A stretch of 64,000 nucleotides of DNA from Micromonospora sp. WMMD812 (lineage in GTDB: Bacteria; Actinomycetota; Actinomycetes; Mycobacteriales; Micromonosporaceae), in contig NZ_CP114904.1 in the NCBI RefSeq assembly GCF_027497215.1, forward strand, positions 6,912,501 through 6,976,500, given 5' to 3'. Below are positions 44,056-53,479 of this stretch, one piece after another (positions within the stretch are counted from its first letter, which is position 1; every line of letters starts with the position of its first letter). The notes below the pieces were generated by a model that worked only from the letters and a program-made list of their open reading frames with translations, made no database searches and was not told where the DNA came from. The position numbers and the translations under genes were made by a program.

Positions 44056-45396
44056 TCAATGAGGTAACGGGGGCAGCTCCGGGCTGTCGAGCCAGGCGGC
44101 GAACAGGCCGTCCAGGGGTTCGCGGGCGAAGCGCTGGGCGTACGACCGGAACTGCTCGGTCGTCACGGTCGCGTGCCGGTGCTCGGCAACCCAAGCCCGT
44201 AGGAGCGCGAAGAACGACTCCTCGCCGATCTTCTTCCGTACGGCATGCACGGTGAGCGCGCCACGCTTGTAGACCTGCGGGTCGAACATCCGGTCGACAC
44301 CGGGATCCGCGACGACGACGCCCTGCGGGCTGGCCGCGATCCGCGCGTACCACTGGGCCGCCAGCGCGTTCGCCGGCAGATCGCCGCAGACACCGGACCA
44401 CAACCACTCGGCGTACGTGGCGAAGCCCTCGTTGAGCCAGATGTGCCGCCAGTCCGCGACCGTGAGGCTGTTGCCGAACCACTGGTGGGCCAGTTCGTGC
44501 ACGACGAGCCGCTCGTGCGTGCGCCGCCCGTCGACGTGGTTCCTCCCGAAGACCGCCATGCCCTGCGCCTCGACCGGGTCGTCGAGGTCGTCGTCGGCGA
44601 CCACGACGACGTACTCCCGGAACGGGTACGGCCCGAAGAGCCGCTCCAGCGCCGACATGATCTCGCCGTGCCGGCCGAAGTCGTGGGCGACGGCCCGGCG
44701 CAGCGCGGGCGGGACCGCGGCGCGCTGCACCACTCCGCCGACGGACAGGTCCACCACCTCGTAGCGTCCGATCTGGACGCTCATCAGGTACGGCGAGGTG
44801 GGTTCGTGACGTTCGTACACCCAGGTCGTGCTGCCCGCGCCACGCCGTTGGAGAACGGGATCACCGGTCACCAGGACCGCATACGGAGAGGCGGCCGTGA
44901 CCGCCACCCGGAAGGTGGCCTTGGCGCCGGGCTGGTCGTCGCACGGGAACCACGACGGTGAACCGTTCGGTTGGCTGGCCACGAGCACCCCGTCGGTGAG
45001 CTCCTCCCACCCGAGGTCGCCCCAACGACCGGAGATGGGCACCGGCTTCCCCGCGTACCGGATGTCCACTCGAAAGGTGTCCTGGGCGCCGATCGGTTGC
45101 TCAGGCTTGATCTGCAGCTTGTCCGTCCGGTGGATGTACTTCGCCGGGCGCCCGTCCACCCGGACGTCCTGCACGCGGAGCCGCCCGAGGTCGAGAGTGA
45201 ACCGCGACAACGGCTGGACGGCCACCGCGGTGATCTCGGCCCGGCCGGCGAGCCGGTTCGACACGACCCGGTAGTCGAGGTCGAGATCGTAGTGCAGCAC
45301 CCGGTAGCCGCCGTTGCCGTGCTCGGGAAGGTACGAGTCGCCCGAGCGGTCCGCACCGGGCGTGGCACCGCCCGACGCCGACGCCTTCGGAGTCAT
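44056..45396 (-). CDS. M1 family zinc metallopeptidase
   Basis: A 446-residue aminopeptidase-like protein. N-terminal beta domain (YRVLHYDLDLDYRVVSNRLA), then the exopeptidase-type GMAVFGRNHVD region in place of GAMEN, and the zinc site HELAHQWFGNSLTVADWRHI followed by WLNEGFATYAEW (HExxH-18-E). No signal peptide, and it lacks the long C-terminal helical domain of aminopeptidase N. It lies 85 bp downstream of the Pls-type synthetase in the same direction. Peptidases that degrade poly-lysine protect producers, so a role in turnover or self-protection is plausible but unproven. Confidence 0.9.
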   Translation of the reverse strand: MTPKASASGGATPGADRSGDSYLPEHGNGGYRVLHYDLDLDYRVVSNRLAGRAEITAVAVQPLSRFTLDLGRLRVQDVRVDGRPAKYIHRTDKLQIKPEQPIGAQDTFRVDIRYAGKPVPISGRWGDLGWEELTDGVLVASQPNGSPSWFPCDDQPGAKATFRVAVTAASPYAVLVTGDPVLQRRGAGSTTWVYERHEPTSPYLMSVQIGRYEVVDLSVGGVVQRAAVPPALRRAVAHDFGRHGEIMSALERLFGPYPFREYVVVVADDDLDDPVEAQGMAVFGRNHVDGRRTHERLVVHELAHQWFGNSLTVADWRHIWLNEGFATYAEWLWSGVCGDLPANALAAQWYARIAASPQGVVVADPGVDRMFDPQVYKRGALTVHAVRKKIGEESFFALLRAWVAEHRHATVTTEQFRSYAQRFAREPLDGLFAAWLDSPELPPLPH

Positions 45397-45481
45397 GCCG
45401 GGCCACCTTCAGGCGACCCCTTCCGGCCCTCGCCCGAGGCGCCGTAGGCGTGCTCCGGCGTGTGCGGCCCGTTGTCGGCGG

Positions 45482-48400
45482 TCATGCTGGCGGCGCGACC
45501 GGCGGCGGCCAGGTCGCGATCGGGTTGCCCAGCCACCGGCTGTCGCACGGCACGGCATCGCCGCGGGTCACCAGCGAACCGGGCCCGACCGTGGTCCGCG
45601 CGCCGATGCTCGCGCCCGGCAGGACGATGCCGTGCGGGCCCAGCGCGGCTCCCGCGCCCAGTGCCACCTCATCCATCCGCATCACACGATCATGGAACAG
45701 GTGGGTCTGCACCACACAACCGCGGTTCACCGTGGCCCCGTCGCCGAGCCGCACCAGGTCGTACTCGGGCAGCCAGTAGGTCTCCAGCCAGACGCCCCGG
45801 CCGATCTTCGCACCGAGCGTGCGCAACCACGCCGTGAGCAGCGGCGTGCCGGTCGCGAAGCGGACCAGCCACGGCGCGGCGAGGACCTCGACGAACGTGT
45901 CGGCGAGCTCGTTGCGCCACACGAAGGAGGTCCACAGCGCACGCTCGGCGACCCGGAACCGCCCGACCAGCAGCCACTTCGCAGCCGTCGCGATGGCGGC
46001 GGCGGCGATCGCCGCACCCAGCAGCACCGGCCCGGAGGCGAGTGCGGCCGCCCACCACCCGGCCGTCCGCCACACGAACGCGAGCACGGCCAGGACGCCG
46101 ACCGCCAGGGCGGCGGCGAACATCACCGGGACGATCCGGCACAGCTCGATCGCCGCCCGGGCCAGCTTCAGCCGGACCGGCGGGTCGGAGGTGCGGCTGG
46201 TGTCTACCGCTTCCACGGTACGGCGCAAGGGCATCGGCGGCGCGCCGAGCCACGACGAGCCCTTCTTCGCCTTGCGCGGCGCCGACGACAGCACGCCGAC
46301 GAGCCCACGCTTGGGCACGGAACGGCCGGGTGCCGCCATCCCGGAGTTGCCGAGGAACGCCTGTTTGCCCACGCGGGCCGGGGCGACACGCAGCCACCCG
46401 TGGCTCAGCTCGTAGGTGGCGACCATGGTGTCGTCGGCCAGGAAGGCCCCGTCGGCAACCGTGGTCATCGCGGGCACCGCGAGCACCGTGGAGGCCTCCA
46501 CCCCGCGCCCCACCCGGGCACCCAGCAGCCGCAGCCACACCGGCGTGAAGAGGCTGGCGTAGAGCGGGAACAGCCCGACGCGGGCCATCCCCATCAGCCG
46601 CTCGGTCGTCCACACCTGCCACGCCACCCGCCCCTGCACGGGGTGGTACCCGGCGTGCAGGCCGATGCTGAGCGCCCGGACGGCCCCGAGCACCAGCAGC
46701 GCATAGCCCACGACATAGGCGACGGTCGCCACCGCGACGGCGGCCAGCACAGAGCCGAGTGCCGGTCGGACGGCGAGCGCCCAGCCGAGCAGGGCGAGCG
46801 CCGGCAGCGCGGCGACGGCCGGCACCAGCCCCAGCAACTGGGCGGTCATCCCATACGCGACCGCCCAGAGGTGTGACCCGATCCGCGATCGTCGGGGACG
46901 CGGCCCGGGCCAGTCGGCCGGATCCTTGCCAGCGGGAGCGGCCGGTGAGCCGGCCCAGCGCTGGTTCGCCGGTACGACGCCGGCCACGGTCGAGCCGGCG
47001 GCGATGCGCGCGCCCTTGCCGACCCGGGCGCCGGGCATCAGGGTTGTGCGGGACCCGACCCGGGCGCCCGCGCCGACGCGTACCTTGCCGATGCGGACGA
47101 CATCGCCGTCGACCCAGTGGCCGGACAGATCGACCTCCGGCTCGATCGCCGCGCCTCGGCCGAGCTTCAGCAGGCCGGTGACCGGCGGCGCGGAGTGCAG
47201 GTCGACGTCGGGGCCGATCTGCGCGCCGAGCGCCCTCGCGTACGTGATCATCCAGGATGCTCCGGCGACGCTGGTGGCGCCGGTCAGCTCGGCGAGCCGT
47301 TCGGCGGCCCACAGCCGCAGGTGCACGCTGCCTCCGCGCGGGTAGCTGCCCGGGCGCACCCCGCGGAGCAGCAGTCGCGCTCCTCCGGCGGCCACGGCGA
47401 TCCGGCCGAGCGGGCTGAACAGCAGCGCCCAGCCCAGCGCCACCCACCACCACGACGCGACCGGTGCCCAGGGCGCCGGAGCGAGCAAGGCGAGGACGTT
47501 GCCGAGTGCGGCCAGGACGGTCAGCCAGCGAAGCCCGACCAGCGCGAGCATCGGCACCATCAGCACCGCCTGGACCAGCCCCGCACGCCGCGGCGTCGGC
47601 CGGACCTCCCGGCGCGTCGCCGCCGTGGTTTCGAGCGCGTCGAGTACCGCCGCGAGCCGCGACAGCCTCGGGTGCAGGTAGAGGTCGGCCACCGACACCT
47701 GCGGGTGCCGGCGCCGGATCCACGCCACCAGTTGCGCCGCGTTCAGGCTGCTGCCGCCGTGGTTGAAGAAGTCCGCTTCCGGCTCGGTGGGGCGCAGGCC
47801 CAAAACCTCCGCCCATCCGCCAGCGAGCCACTCCTCGGTCGCGGTCAGCTCACCCGCCGCGTCCTCCTCGGTGGCCAGCGGCCAGGGCAGCGCGGCCCGG
47901 TCCACCTTGCCGGACGTCCGGGTCGGCAGCGCATCCACCACGGCCAGCAGCGGAACGAGCGCGGCCGGCAGTTGCTCACGGATCCGCAGCGCCGCCGTCG
48001 CGCCGTCGAATGCGACGCCGTCGTGCGGGACCACGTACCCCACCAGCAGTTGGTTGCCCGCCGCGGTCCGCCGCACTGCGGCGGCAGCACCGGCGACTCC
48101 CGGCAGCGCCTGCAGTGCGGCGTCGACCTCACCCAGCTCGATCCGGCGCCCGCCCAGCTTGACCTGTTCGTCGCCGCGGCCGACGAACAGAAGTCCCTCG
48201 GGCTCCGCCCGGACGATGTCCCAGCTGCGGTACGCCCGCTGCCAGCCCAGAGCGGGCAGCATCGCGAACTTCTCGGCGTCCTTGCCCGGGTCTAGGTAGC
48301 GGGCGAGCCCCACCCCGCCGATCACCAGTTCGCCGGTCTCGCCCATGGCGACCGGAGCGCCGGACCCGTCGACCACCGCGAGCTCCCAGCCGGCCAGCGG

Positions 48401-49390
48401 CAGCCCGATGCGTACCGGCCCCTCGCCGGTCATCCGCGCGGCGCAGGCGACCACGGTCGCCTCGGTCGGCCCGTAGGTGTTCCAGACCTCGCGGCCCTCG
48501 ACGGCCAGGCGCTGCGCGAGCTCCGGCGGGCAGGCCTCCCCGCCGAAGATCAGGAGCCGGACCTCCTCCAGCGCCTCGACCGGCCACAGCGCAGCGAGCG
48601 TCGGCACCGTCGACACCACGGTGATGCGCTGCTCGGCCAGCCACGGACCGAGGTCGACGCCGCTGCGGACGAGCGACCGCGCGGCCGGCACCAGACAGGC
48701 GCCGTGCCGCCACGCCAGCCACATCTCCTCGCACGACGCGTCGAATGCCACCGACAACCCGGCCAGGACCCGGTCCTGCGGGCCGATCGCCTCATTGGAC
48801 TCGCCGGCGAGAAACAGTTGCGCCTCGGCGTCCACGAAAGCCGCCGCCGCGCCGTGGCTGACCGCGACACCCTTCGGGGTGCCCGTCGAACCGGAGGTGA
48901 AGATGATCCATGCGTCGTCGTCCGGGCCGGGCCGGCCCGTCCGGCCCGCCGGGGTACGGCGGAGCGACACCGTCAGCCCGTCACCGAGCACCGCGGCGAC
49001 ATCCGCCTCGGCGAAGACGAGCTCGGCGCGTTCCTCGGGATCGTCCGCGTCGACCGGCACGTAGGCCGCGCCCGCCGCGAGCACACCGAGGATCGCCAGG
49101 TACAGCTCGGCCGTACCGGACGAGACCCGGACGCCCACCCGATCGCCGACGCCGATCCCGTGCCCGGCGAGCGACATTCGTACGGCCTCGACCTCAGCGG
49201 CCAGTTCACGGTACGTCAGCGGCGTGGCACCGTCGTCGAGAGCGTCGGCCCCGGGGTGCGCGCGCACGGTCTCGTCGATGATGTCGACCAGCGTGCGGCG
49301 GACCGGGGCCGAGGAGGATCGGAACACCGCGGGGACCGCCGGTGCGGTGACCATCGGCGGAATCGCGACCGGCCGGGGATCAGTCGTCAT
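45482..49390 (-). CDS. Pls/PosA family non-ribosomal peptide synthetase (poly-lysine type)
   Basis: A 1302-residue membrane NRPS. Adenylation domain about 30-505 (WIIFTSGSTGTPKGVAVSHG at 161-180), carrier domain about 515-590 (DFFNHGGSSLNAAQL, Ser near 547), then six membrane helices between three soluble domains with left-handed-beta-helix repeats (VRVGAGARVGSRTTLMPGAR; WLGAPPMPL; GAALGPHGIVLPGASIGART). This is the epsilon-poly-L-lysine synthetase layout, which links one amino acid iteratively without condensation domains. By eye the specificity code is D217 A218 E221 S260 I281 G283 T305 V313 V314 K495, very close to lysine codes. ATG 49390 preferred over GTG 49396. Product predicted: a lysine homopolymer. 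Confidence 0.92.
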   Translation of the reverse strand: MTTDPRPVAIPPMVTAPAVPAVFRSSSAPVRRTLVDIIDETVRAHPGADALDDGATPLTYRELAAEVEAVRMSLAGHGIGVGDRVGVRVSSGTAELYLAILGVLAAGAAYVPVDADDPEERAELVFAEADVAAVLGDGLTVSLRRTPAGRTGRPGPDDDAWIIFTSGSTGTPKGVAVSHGAAAAFVDAEAQLFLAGESNEAIGPQDRVLAGLSVAFDASCEEMWLAWRHGACLVPAARSLVRSGVDLGPWLAEQRITVVSTVPTLAALWPVEALEEVRLLIFGGEACPPELAQRLAVEGREVWNTYGPTEATVVACAARMTGEGPVRIGLPLAGWELAVVDGSGAPVAMGETGELVIGGVGLARYLDPGKDAEKFAMLPALGWQRAYRSWDIVRAEPEGLLFVGRGDEQVKLGGRRIELGEVDAALQALPGVAGAAAAVRRTAAGNQLLVGYVVPHDGVAFDGATAALRIREQLPAALVPLLAVVDALPTRTSGKVDRAALPWPLATEEDAAGELTATEEWLAGGWAEVLGLRPTEPEADFFNHGGSSLNAAQLVAWIRRRHPQVSVADLYLHPRLSRLAAVLDALETTAATRREVRPTPRRAGLVQAVLMVPMLALVGLRWLTVLAALGNVLALLAPAPWAPVASWWWVALGWALLFSPLGRIAVAAGGARLLLRGVRPGSYPRGGSVHLRLWAAERLAELTGATSVAGASWMITYARALGAQIGPDVDLHSAPPVTGLLKLGRGAAIEPEVDLSGHWVDGDVVRIGKVRVGAGARVGSRTTLMPGARVGKGARIAAGSTVAGVVPANQRWAGSPAAPAGKDPADWPGPRPRRSRIGSHLWAVAYGMTAQLLGLVPAVAALPALALLGWALAVRPALGSVLAAVAVATVAYVVGYALLVLGAVRALSIGLHAGYHPVQGRVAWQVWTTERLMGMARVGLFPLYASLFTPVWLRLLGARVGRGVEASTVLAVPAMTTVADGAFLADDTMVATYELSHGWLRVAPARVGKQAFLGNSGMAAPGRSVPKRGLVGVLSSAPRKAKKGSSWLGAPPMPLRRTVEAVDTSRTSDPPVRLKLARAAIELCRIVPVMFAAALAVGVLAVLAFVWRTAGWWAAALASGPVLLGAAIAAAAIATAAKWLLVGRFRVAERALWTSFVWRNELADTFVEVLAAPWLVRFATGTPLLTAWLRTLGAKIGRGVWLETYWLPEYDLVRLGDGATVNRGCVVQTHLFHDRVMRMDEVALGAGAALGPHGIVLPGASIGARTTVGPGSLVTRGDAVPCDSRWLGNPIATWPPPVAPPA

Positions 49391-49598
49391 GGTCACCGGG
49401 CGTGCACCATCTTCACCTCGCGGGTCAGCGTCAACCAGGCGTGCGGCATGCGGACCCGCCCTGGGCAGCCGTCAACGCTACGTCGCACCATCGGGAAAGT
49501 GACGACAAAGTAGCGGATTCGTGTCCACCACCACAGCGAATCGCCTGCACATGCCGGTCGGCTGCGCCGTATCGCCAGCTGATCAACGCCAGGGCTGG
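49391..49598. other. Promoter region of the Pls-type synthetase
   Basis: 208 bp upstream of the synthetase. No clear box, repeat or consensus promoter found; a weak GAGGTGAAG lies about 22 bp before the start. Adjoins the regulator relic. Confidence 0.4.
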
Positions 49599-49713
49599 TC
49601 AGCGCCGCGGCTGCTCACCGGAGCGGCGGACGACCAGTTCCGCCTGGAAGAAGACGGGCCGGTGCCGGTGCCCCACACCGGCGTTGGCGTGGCGGCGGAC
49701 CCGACGGTGGAGG
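49599..49713 (-). pseudogene. C-terminal relic of a LacI-type regulator
   Basis: The reverse strand reads ANAGVGHRHRPVFFQAELVV then RRSGEQPRR-stop at 49599. P-x-ELVVRxS near the end is the standard C-terminus of LacI/GalR repressors. Nothing of the DNA-binding or sensor domain precedes it. Low confidence because it is short. Confidence 0.4.
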
Positions 49714-51750
49714 TCAGTCGCTGTGGTGGCGGCTGGTGGAGTGGAGTGACCGGTGACCGCTCTCCTGATCCGGCTCGTTGTTCGCCACTGGCTTGCCCAG
49801 CCGGGTCACCCAGTCGACGAACTCCGCGTCCTGCCTCGGCAGCGGCTCGCCGTCCGCCGGGGTGCCCGCGCCGTCGATCCGGGACTTGTTGCGCCGGAAC
49901 AGGCCCAGCCGACCGCTGGCCCGCCCGTTGGTCCGTCCCGCCTCGACGACGGCTGCCGGGGCGGCCGGGGCGGGGACCGCGGCGACCGGATCGGGCCCGG
50001 CGGGGCGGGCTGGCGCGGCGCCGGTCGTGGGCGCGGGCGCGGCGCGCTGGGCGGTCGCGAGGGCCTCCCAGTTCGCGGCCCGGTTCAGGTCGGGCAGGGG
50101 CGGCCGGTGTCGAGGTGGGAGCGTCGGTTCGGGCGTCTCCCGCGTGTCGGCCGGATGGGTCGCCTCGGCGCCCGCAGCGGGCTCGGTCGAGGGCGGCACC
50201 CGCCGCGCCGGAACGACCGGCCAGGTCGCCTGAACCCGCGTCAGGTCGGTCTTCGGCGGCTGGTACATCCGGCGGGTCCCCGGGGCGACGAGTGCGCCGC
50301 CGGGCATCCCGTCGGGTTCGGTGTTGTCGGCCTCCGCCTCCGCCATTCCGGAGGCGTCCCCGCCGGGTCCGGTGGGCAGGTGGGCCGCCGACGCGGGGGC
50401 CGGTTCCGATGGCTCCCGGCTGTCGTCGAGGTCGGCCGGCGCGGCGAGGTCGGCCGGTGTGGCGACGTCGTCGAGGTCGGCCGGTGCGGCGAGGCCGGCG
50501 GGGGCGGCCGGTGCGGCGAGGTCGGCCGGTGCGGCGAGGTCGTCGAGGTCGGCCGGCGTGGCGAGGTCGGCGGGGGCGGCCGATGCGGCGGTGACGGCCG
50601 GTGCGGCGATCCGCGTCGCGGGGTCTGCCGGTACGGCGCTGGCGTCCCGGTCGCCAGCCGGCGCACCGACGCCCAGCGGTTCGGCTGCGGCCGGGAGCTT
50701 CGCCGCGGTCGCGCCGGCGAGCGGCCCCGTGCCAGCCAGGTCGACAGGCTCCGGCTCGCCGGTCGTACCACCTTCGGCCGGCGTCATGGCCTGCGGCACG
50801 GCCGGGTCGGTGGACAGCGGACGGAGGATGTCGCTCGGCTCGACGACCCGCGTTTCGGCGGTGCGCGGCCGGTGCGGCCAGCGGAACGACGCGGCGGCGG
50901 AACCGAGGACACCGGCGGCGATCGCGAGCAGCGCGCCGTAGTACGGCGTGATCTGGTGCCGGTCGACGGTGTCGCCTTGACCGGCGGTCAGGTAGGCGAA
51001 CGCGACCAGGACCGCGCCGGCCATGCCGGTCGCGCCGGTGACCAGCGGCGAATGCCCGCGCCAGCGGGCGAGCCCGCCGGTCGCCGCACCGATGAGCAGG
51101 GCCACCGCCGGTAGAATCAGGAGCGTCTGCCGGTGTGCCGCGTCGGCGTCGAGCCCGGCCTGCTCCAGCACACCGAGCCGCACTGCGGGCAACGGCCCGG
51201 CGGTTGCGAGCGACGGGACGACCGAGACGAGCGCCAGTAGCCAGACCACGCAGCCCACCGCCGCCACGTTCCAGCCCAGCGGCGGCTTCATCAGGACGGC
51301 GATCGCGGCACCCGCGCCGACCAGCGCGCCGAGGGTCGCGCAGATGCCGACGGCCCAGATCGGGTCCACCGCGAAGCGCTCGACGGCCTGGGCCGGCCGG
51401 ACGCAGAGCGGCGCCACGACGGTGGCACCCAGCGCGGCGGCGGCGGCGAGGGCCACCAGCCTGCCCGTGCTCTCCAGCACCCCGTACCGGCGGGCCAGGC
51501 GTGCGGTGACGACGGTGCCGGCTACGGCGGCGTGTGCCGCGAACCAGCCCACCCAGACGAGCTGGGCAGGCCACTGGTTGACGGTGGCACCGGCGGAGGC
51601 GCCGCTGAGCTGGACGATGCCGAAGCCGAACGCGAGGCCGAGCTGGCCGGCGCCGGCGAGCACGCCCATCCCGACCGCTGTGAGCAACAGGTTACGCCAA
51701 GTGCGAAAGACCATGTCCGGCACGTTACGCACCAAGTGCACCGGTTTCAC
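49714..51750 (-). CDS. Multi-pass membrane protein with long Ala/Pro/Asp repeat tail
   Basis: A 678-residue protein, family not recognised. The N-terminal 300 residues hold about eight membrane helices (NLLLTAVGMGVLAGAGQLGL, QLVWVGWFAAHAAVAGTVVT, LVALAAAAALGATVVAPLCV, TLLILPAVALLIGAATGGLA). The rest is a hydrophilic cytoplasmic or outer tail with tandem APADLAAPADLDDLA units (about 420-480), proline-rich segments and a basic patch (GRLGLFRRNKSRI). Start uncertain: GTG 51750 or ATG 51714. The tail ends in a conserved-looking FVDWVTRLGKP segment. Possibly a conserved Micromonosporaceae membrane protein. No operon partner. Confidence 0.65.
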   Translation of the reverse strand: MKPVHLVRNVPDMVFRTWRNLLLTAVGMGVLAGAGQLGLAFGFGIVQLSGASAGATVNQWPAQLVWVGWFAAHAAVAGTVVTARLARRYGVLESTGRLVALAAAAALGATVVAPLCVRPAQAVERFAVDPIWAVGICATLGALVGAGAAIAVLMKPPLGWNVAAVGCVVWLLALVSVVPSLATAGPLPAVRLGVLEQAGLDADAAHRQTLLILPAVALLIGAATGGLARWRGHSPLVTGATGMAGAVLVAFAYLTAGQGDTVDRHQITPYYGALLAIAAGVLGSAAASFRWPHRPRTAETRVVEPSDILRPLSTDPAVPQAMTPAEGGTTGEPEPVDLAGTGPLAGATAAKLPAAAEPLGVGAPAGDRDASAVPADPATRIAAPAVTAASAAPADLATPADLDDLAAPADLAAPAAPAGLAAPADLDDVATPADLAAPADLDDSREPSEPAPASAAHLPTGPGGDASGMAEAEADNTEPDGMPGGALVAPGTRRMYQPPKTDLTRVQATWPVVPARRVPPSTEPAAGAEATHPADTRETPEPTLPPRHRPPLPDLNRAANWEALATAQRAAPAPTTGAAPARPAGPDPVAAVPAPAAPAAVVEAGRTNGRASGRLGLFRRNKSRIDGAGTPADGEPLPRQDAEFVDWVTRLGKPVANNEPDQESGHRSLHSTSRHHSD
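50422..50585. repeat. Degenerate 18/27-bp tandem repeats inside the membrane protein gene
   Basis: Units built on GCGGCGAGGTCGGCCGGT, some with an extra GTCGTCGAG, repeat about seven times. They encode APADL and APADLDDL on the reverse strand. An intragenic, length-variable low-complexity region. Confidence 0.7.
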
Positions 51751-52046
51751 CGGAATGCCGGATTCCAGGTCGGACCGCGGTGCCGGCGGCTACGTCAGTG
51801 CCACCGGACGCGCGATGCACGTGGTGCCGCCCACCTTGGTGAGCATGTGGACGGAGCCCAGGTCGCGGTCGACGCCAGCACCAGATACGGATGGTCGCGC
51901 CGATGCAGCGGCTCCCGCTCACCCGTGGCAGGCGACGGACCTGCGGTCGGGCACAGGTCCGGCGTGGACCCATGGCTGGCCTCGTCCGGTCGGCTGGGGG
52001 ACGCCGCCGGCGAGTTCGGATCTGTAGGCGTCGCCGGCGCGGACTG

Positions 52047-52667
52047 TCAGGAGGTGGCCGGCGTCGTCGTGTCTGTGGGGCTTGCCGGCGGCGATGCCGG
52101 GTCGGTGGAAGGGGAGCCGCTGGGCGCCGGGCTGCTCGGCGCCGGCGTGCCGCCCGACGGGGTCGGACCGGGTGTGGACGGGGCCGGGGTGGGGCTGCCG
52201 GACGGGCTGGGAGTGGCGGTGGGTGGCGGCAACGAGGGGGAGCCGGTCGATCCGGGCGTCGGACGTACCGTCGGCGTCGTGGTCGGTGGCCTGGTGGCCG
52301 GGCTCGTGGCCGTCGGCTTCGGTGCGCCGGTCGTCGGACGTGGAGGCGCCGGGTCGGCGGTCGGCTGGCGCAGCGACTCGGTCTGGGCCACCGAAACGGT
52401 CGGCGGAGGGATGTCGGCGGGAGACGGACCGGAGACGACGTCCGCACTGGGTGTCGCCGGGAGATCCGGCGTGCGGGTGGCCGGTGCCGGCCGGGGGTTC
52501 GGCGTGCCGGCGACCCGCGCTGGCGGGGCGCCGTCGGAGTCGATCTCGGCGTCTCCGATCAGCGCGAAGCCGAGGCCCGCTCCGGCGAGCAGCAGGGCGG
52601 CGAGGGCTCCGGTCGCAATGGGCAGCGCGGCCGGACGGGGTGGGCGGGGACGCCGGTGGGCGGGCAA
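52047..52667 (-). CDS. Exported Pro/Thr/Ser-rich protein
   Basis: A 206-residue protein from TTG 52667 (AGGAG site). Basic Pro-rich N-terminus, one membrane helix (AALPIATGALAALLLAGAGL, about 13-36), then an outer disordered region of Pro/Thr/Ser repeats (TPSPSGSPTPAPSTPGPTPS) to the end. No enzyme domain or wall anchor. Probably a membrane-tethered stalk in the wall; likely O-glycosylated. The 296-bp gap before the neighbouring membrane protein shows no clear gene. Confidence 0.6.
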   Translation of the reverse strand: MPAHRRPRPPRPAALPIATGALAALLLAGAGLGFALIGDAEIDSDGAPPARVAGTPNPRPAPATRTPDLPATPSADVVSGPSPADIPPPTVSVAQTESLRQPTADPAPPRPTTGAPKPTATSPATRPPTTTPTVRPTPGSTGSPSLPPPTATPSPSGSPTPAPSTPGPTPSGGTPAPSSPAPSGSPSTDPASPPASPTDTTTPATS

Positions 52668-53095
52668 CGAACGCTCCTGACCTGCTCGGACGACTTAGCT
52701 GGCGCGACGACAACCCCCGACCCTGCCGCCCGCTCTGTGCGCCTGCCAATGGCCGGACGGCGGAGGTGACCGGGATCACCACCAACGAGGCAGGCGGCGG
52801 CCGAAGCAGCCACCAGACCGACATGTCGGACGAGCGCGCCGATGCGGCGGAGATCGAGGTCCTGTCGCCCGGCTCGCCGGGCCGCAAGTGGTGACCGGCA
52901 GCGAGAAGCGCGGGCGGTCGGCGGCACGACCGGCAGCGATGCGGCTGCTGACGGCGCGCGCTGGGCCAGCGCGTGGCCGCGGTCCGCCGCTACGGGTCGG
53001 CGATCGCTTCTGTCGGCGTGTCGAACCGGAAGGGCCGACGGAGCGGACCGTGATTCGTGCTCGGGTCCGGTTGGACCGGCCTAATGTCAGTTGTC
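52668..53095. other. Gap with a possible very small ORF
   Basis: 428 bp. A plus-strand ORF from ATG 52823 to TGA 52894 would encode a 23-residue peptide (MSDERADAAEIEVLSPGS..., ending GRKW). It has no clear ribosome binding site and I cannot call it real. Nothing else recognisable. Confidence 0.3.
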
Positions 53096-53323
53096 ATGGA
53101 GAGTGCTCCGGTCACGGTGGCGATTGTCAGCAGCCGTATCGAGGCGGAACTGGCCGCGGGCCTGCTGCGAAGTCAGGGCCTGTGGGCGGCGTACATCGCG
53201 GACGACGTCGGCGGGCAGGAGCCGCAGTTGCAGCAGGGCGGCGTGCGTGTGCTGGTCGCCTCGGCCGACGAGGCCGCGGCCCGGCGCATTCTCGCGGACA
53301 CCGGCGACGGGGAGCGTGAGTGA
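53096..53323 (+). CDS. DUF2007-like small protein
   Basis: A 75-residue protein: MESAPVTVAIVSSRIEAELA, GLLRSQGLWAAYIADDVGG and GGVRVLVASADEAAARRILA. This is the DUF2007 (putative signal-transducing) pattern of a small beta-alpha fold with a V-LVxxxDxxxAxxIL ending. ATG 53084 is an alternative start adding four residues. No signal peptide. Function unknown. Confidence 0.75.
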   Translation: MESAPVTVAIVSSRIEAELAAGLLRSQGLWAAYIADDVGGQEPQLQQGGVRVLVASADEAAARRILADTGDGERE

Positions 53324-53479
53324 GCACCGTCGAGGTAGGCGGCCGGCACGGGTTCGTACCGCTCGGCGTCGTCGGGAACAGGGTGTCGGACGCTGTCGCA
53401 CGCGCATCGCGTCGAGGCAGGAGTTCGCGCGGCAGGATCTGACGGCCGGCCGGCGCCCGCTCGGGTCAACGGAGCGCGC

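Noticed and set aside
45314..46876. 520-codon plus-strand frame opposite the Pls synthetase
   Set aside because: Composition is that of an antisense shadow and it has no recognisable motif.
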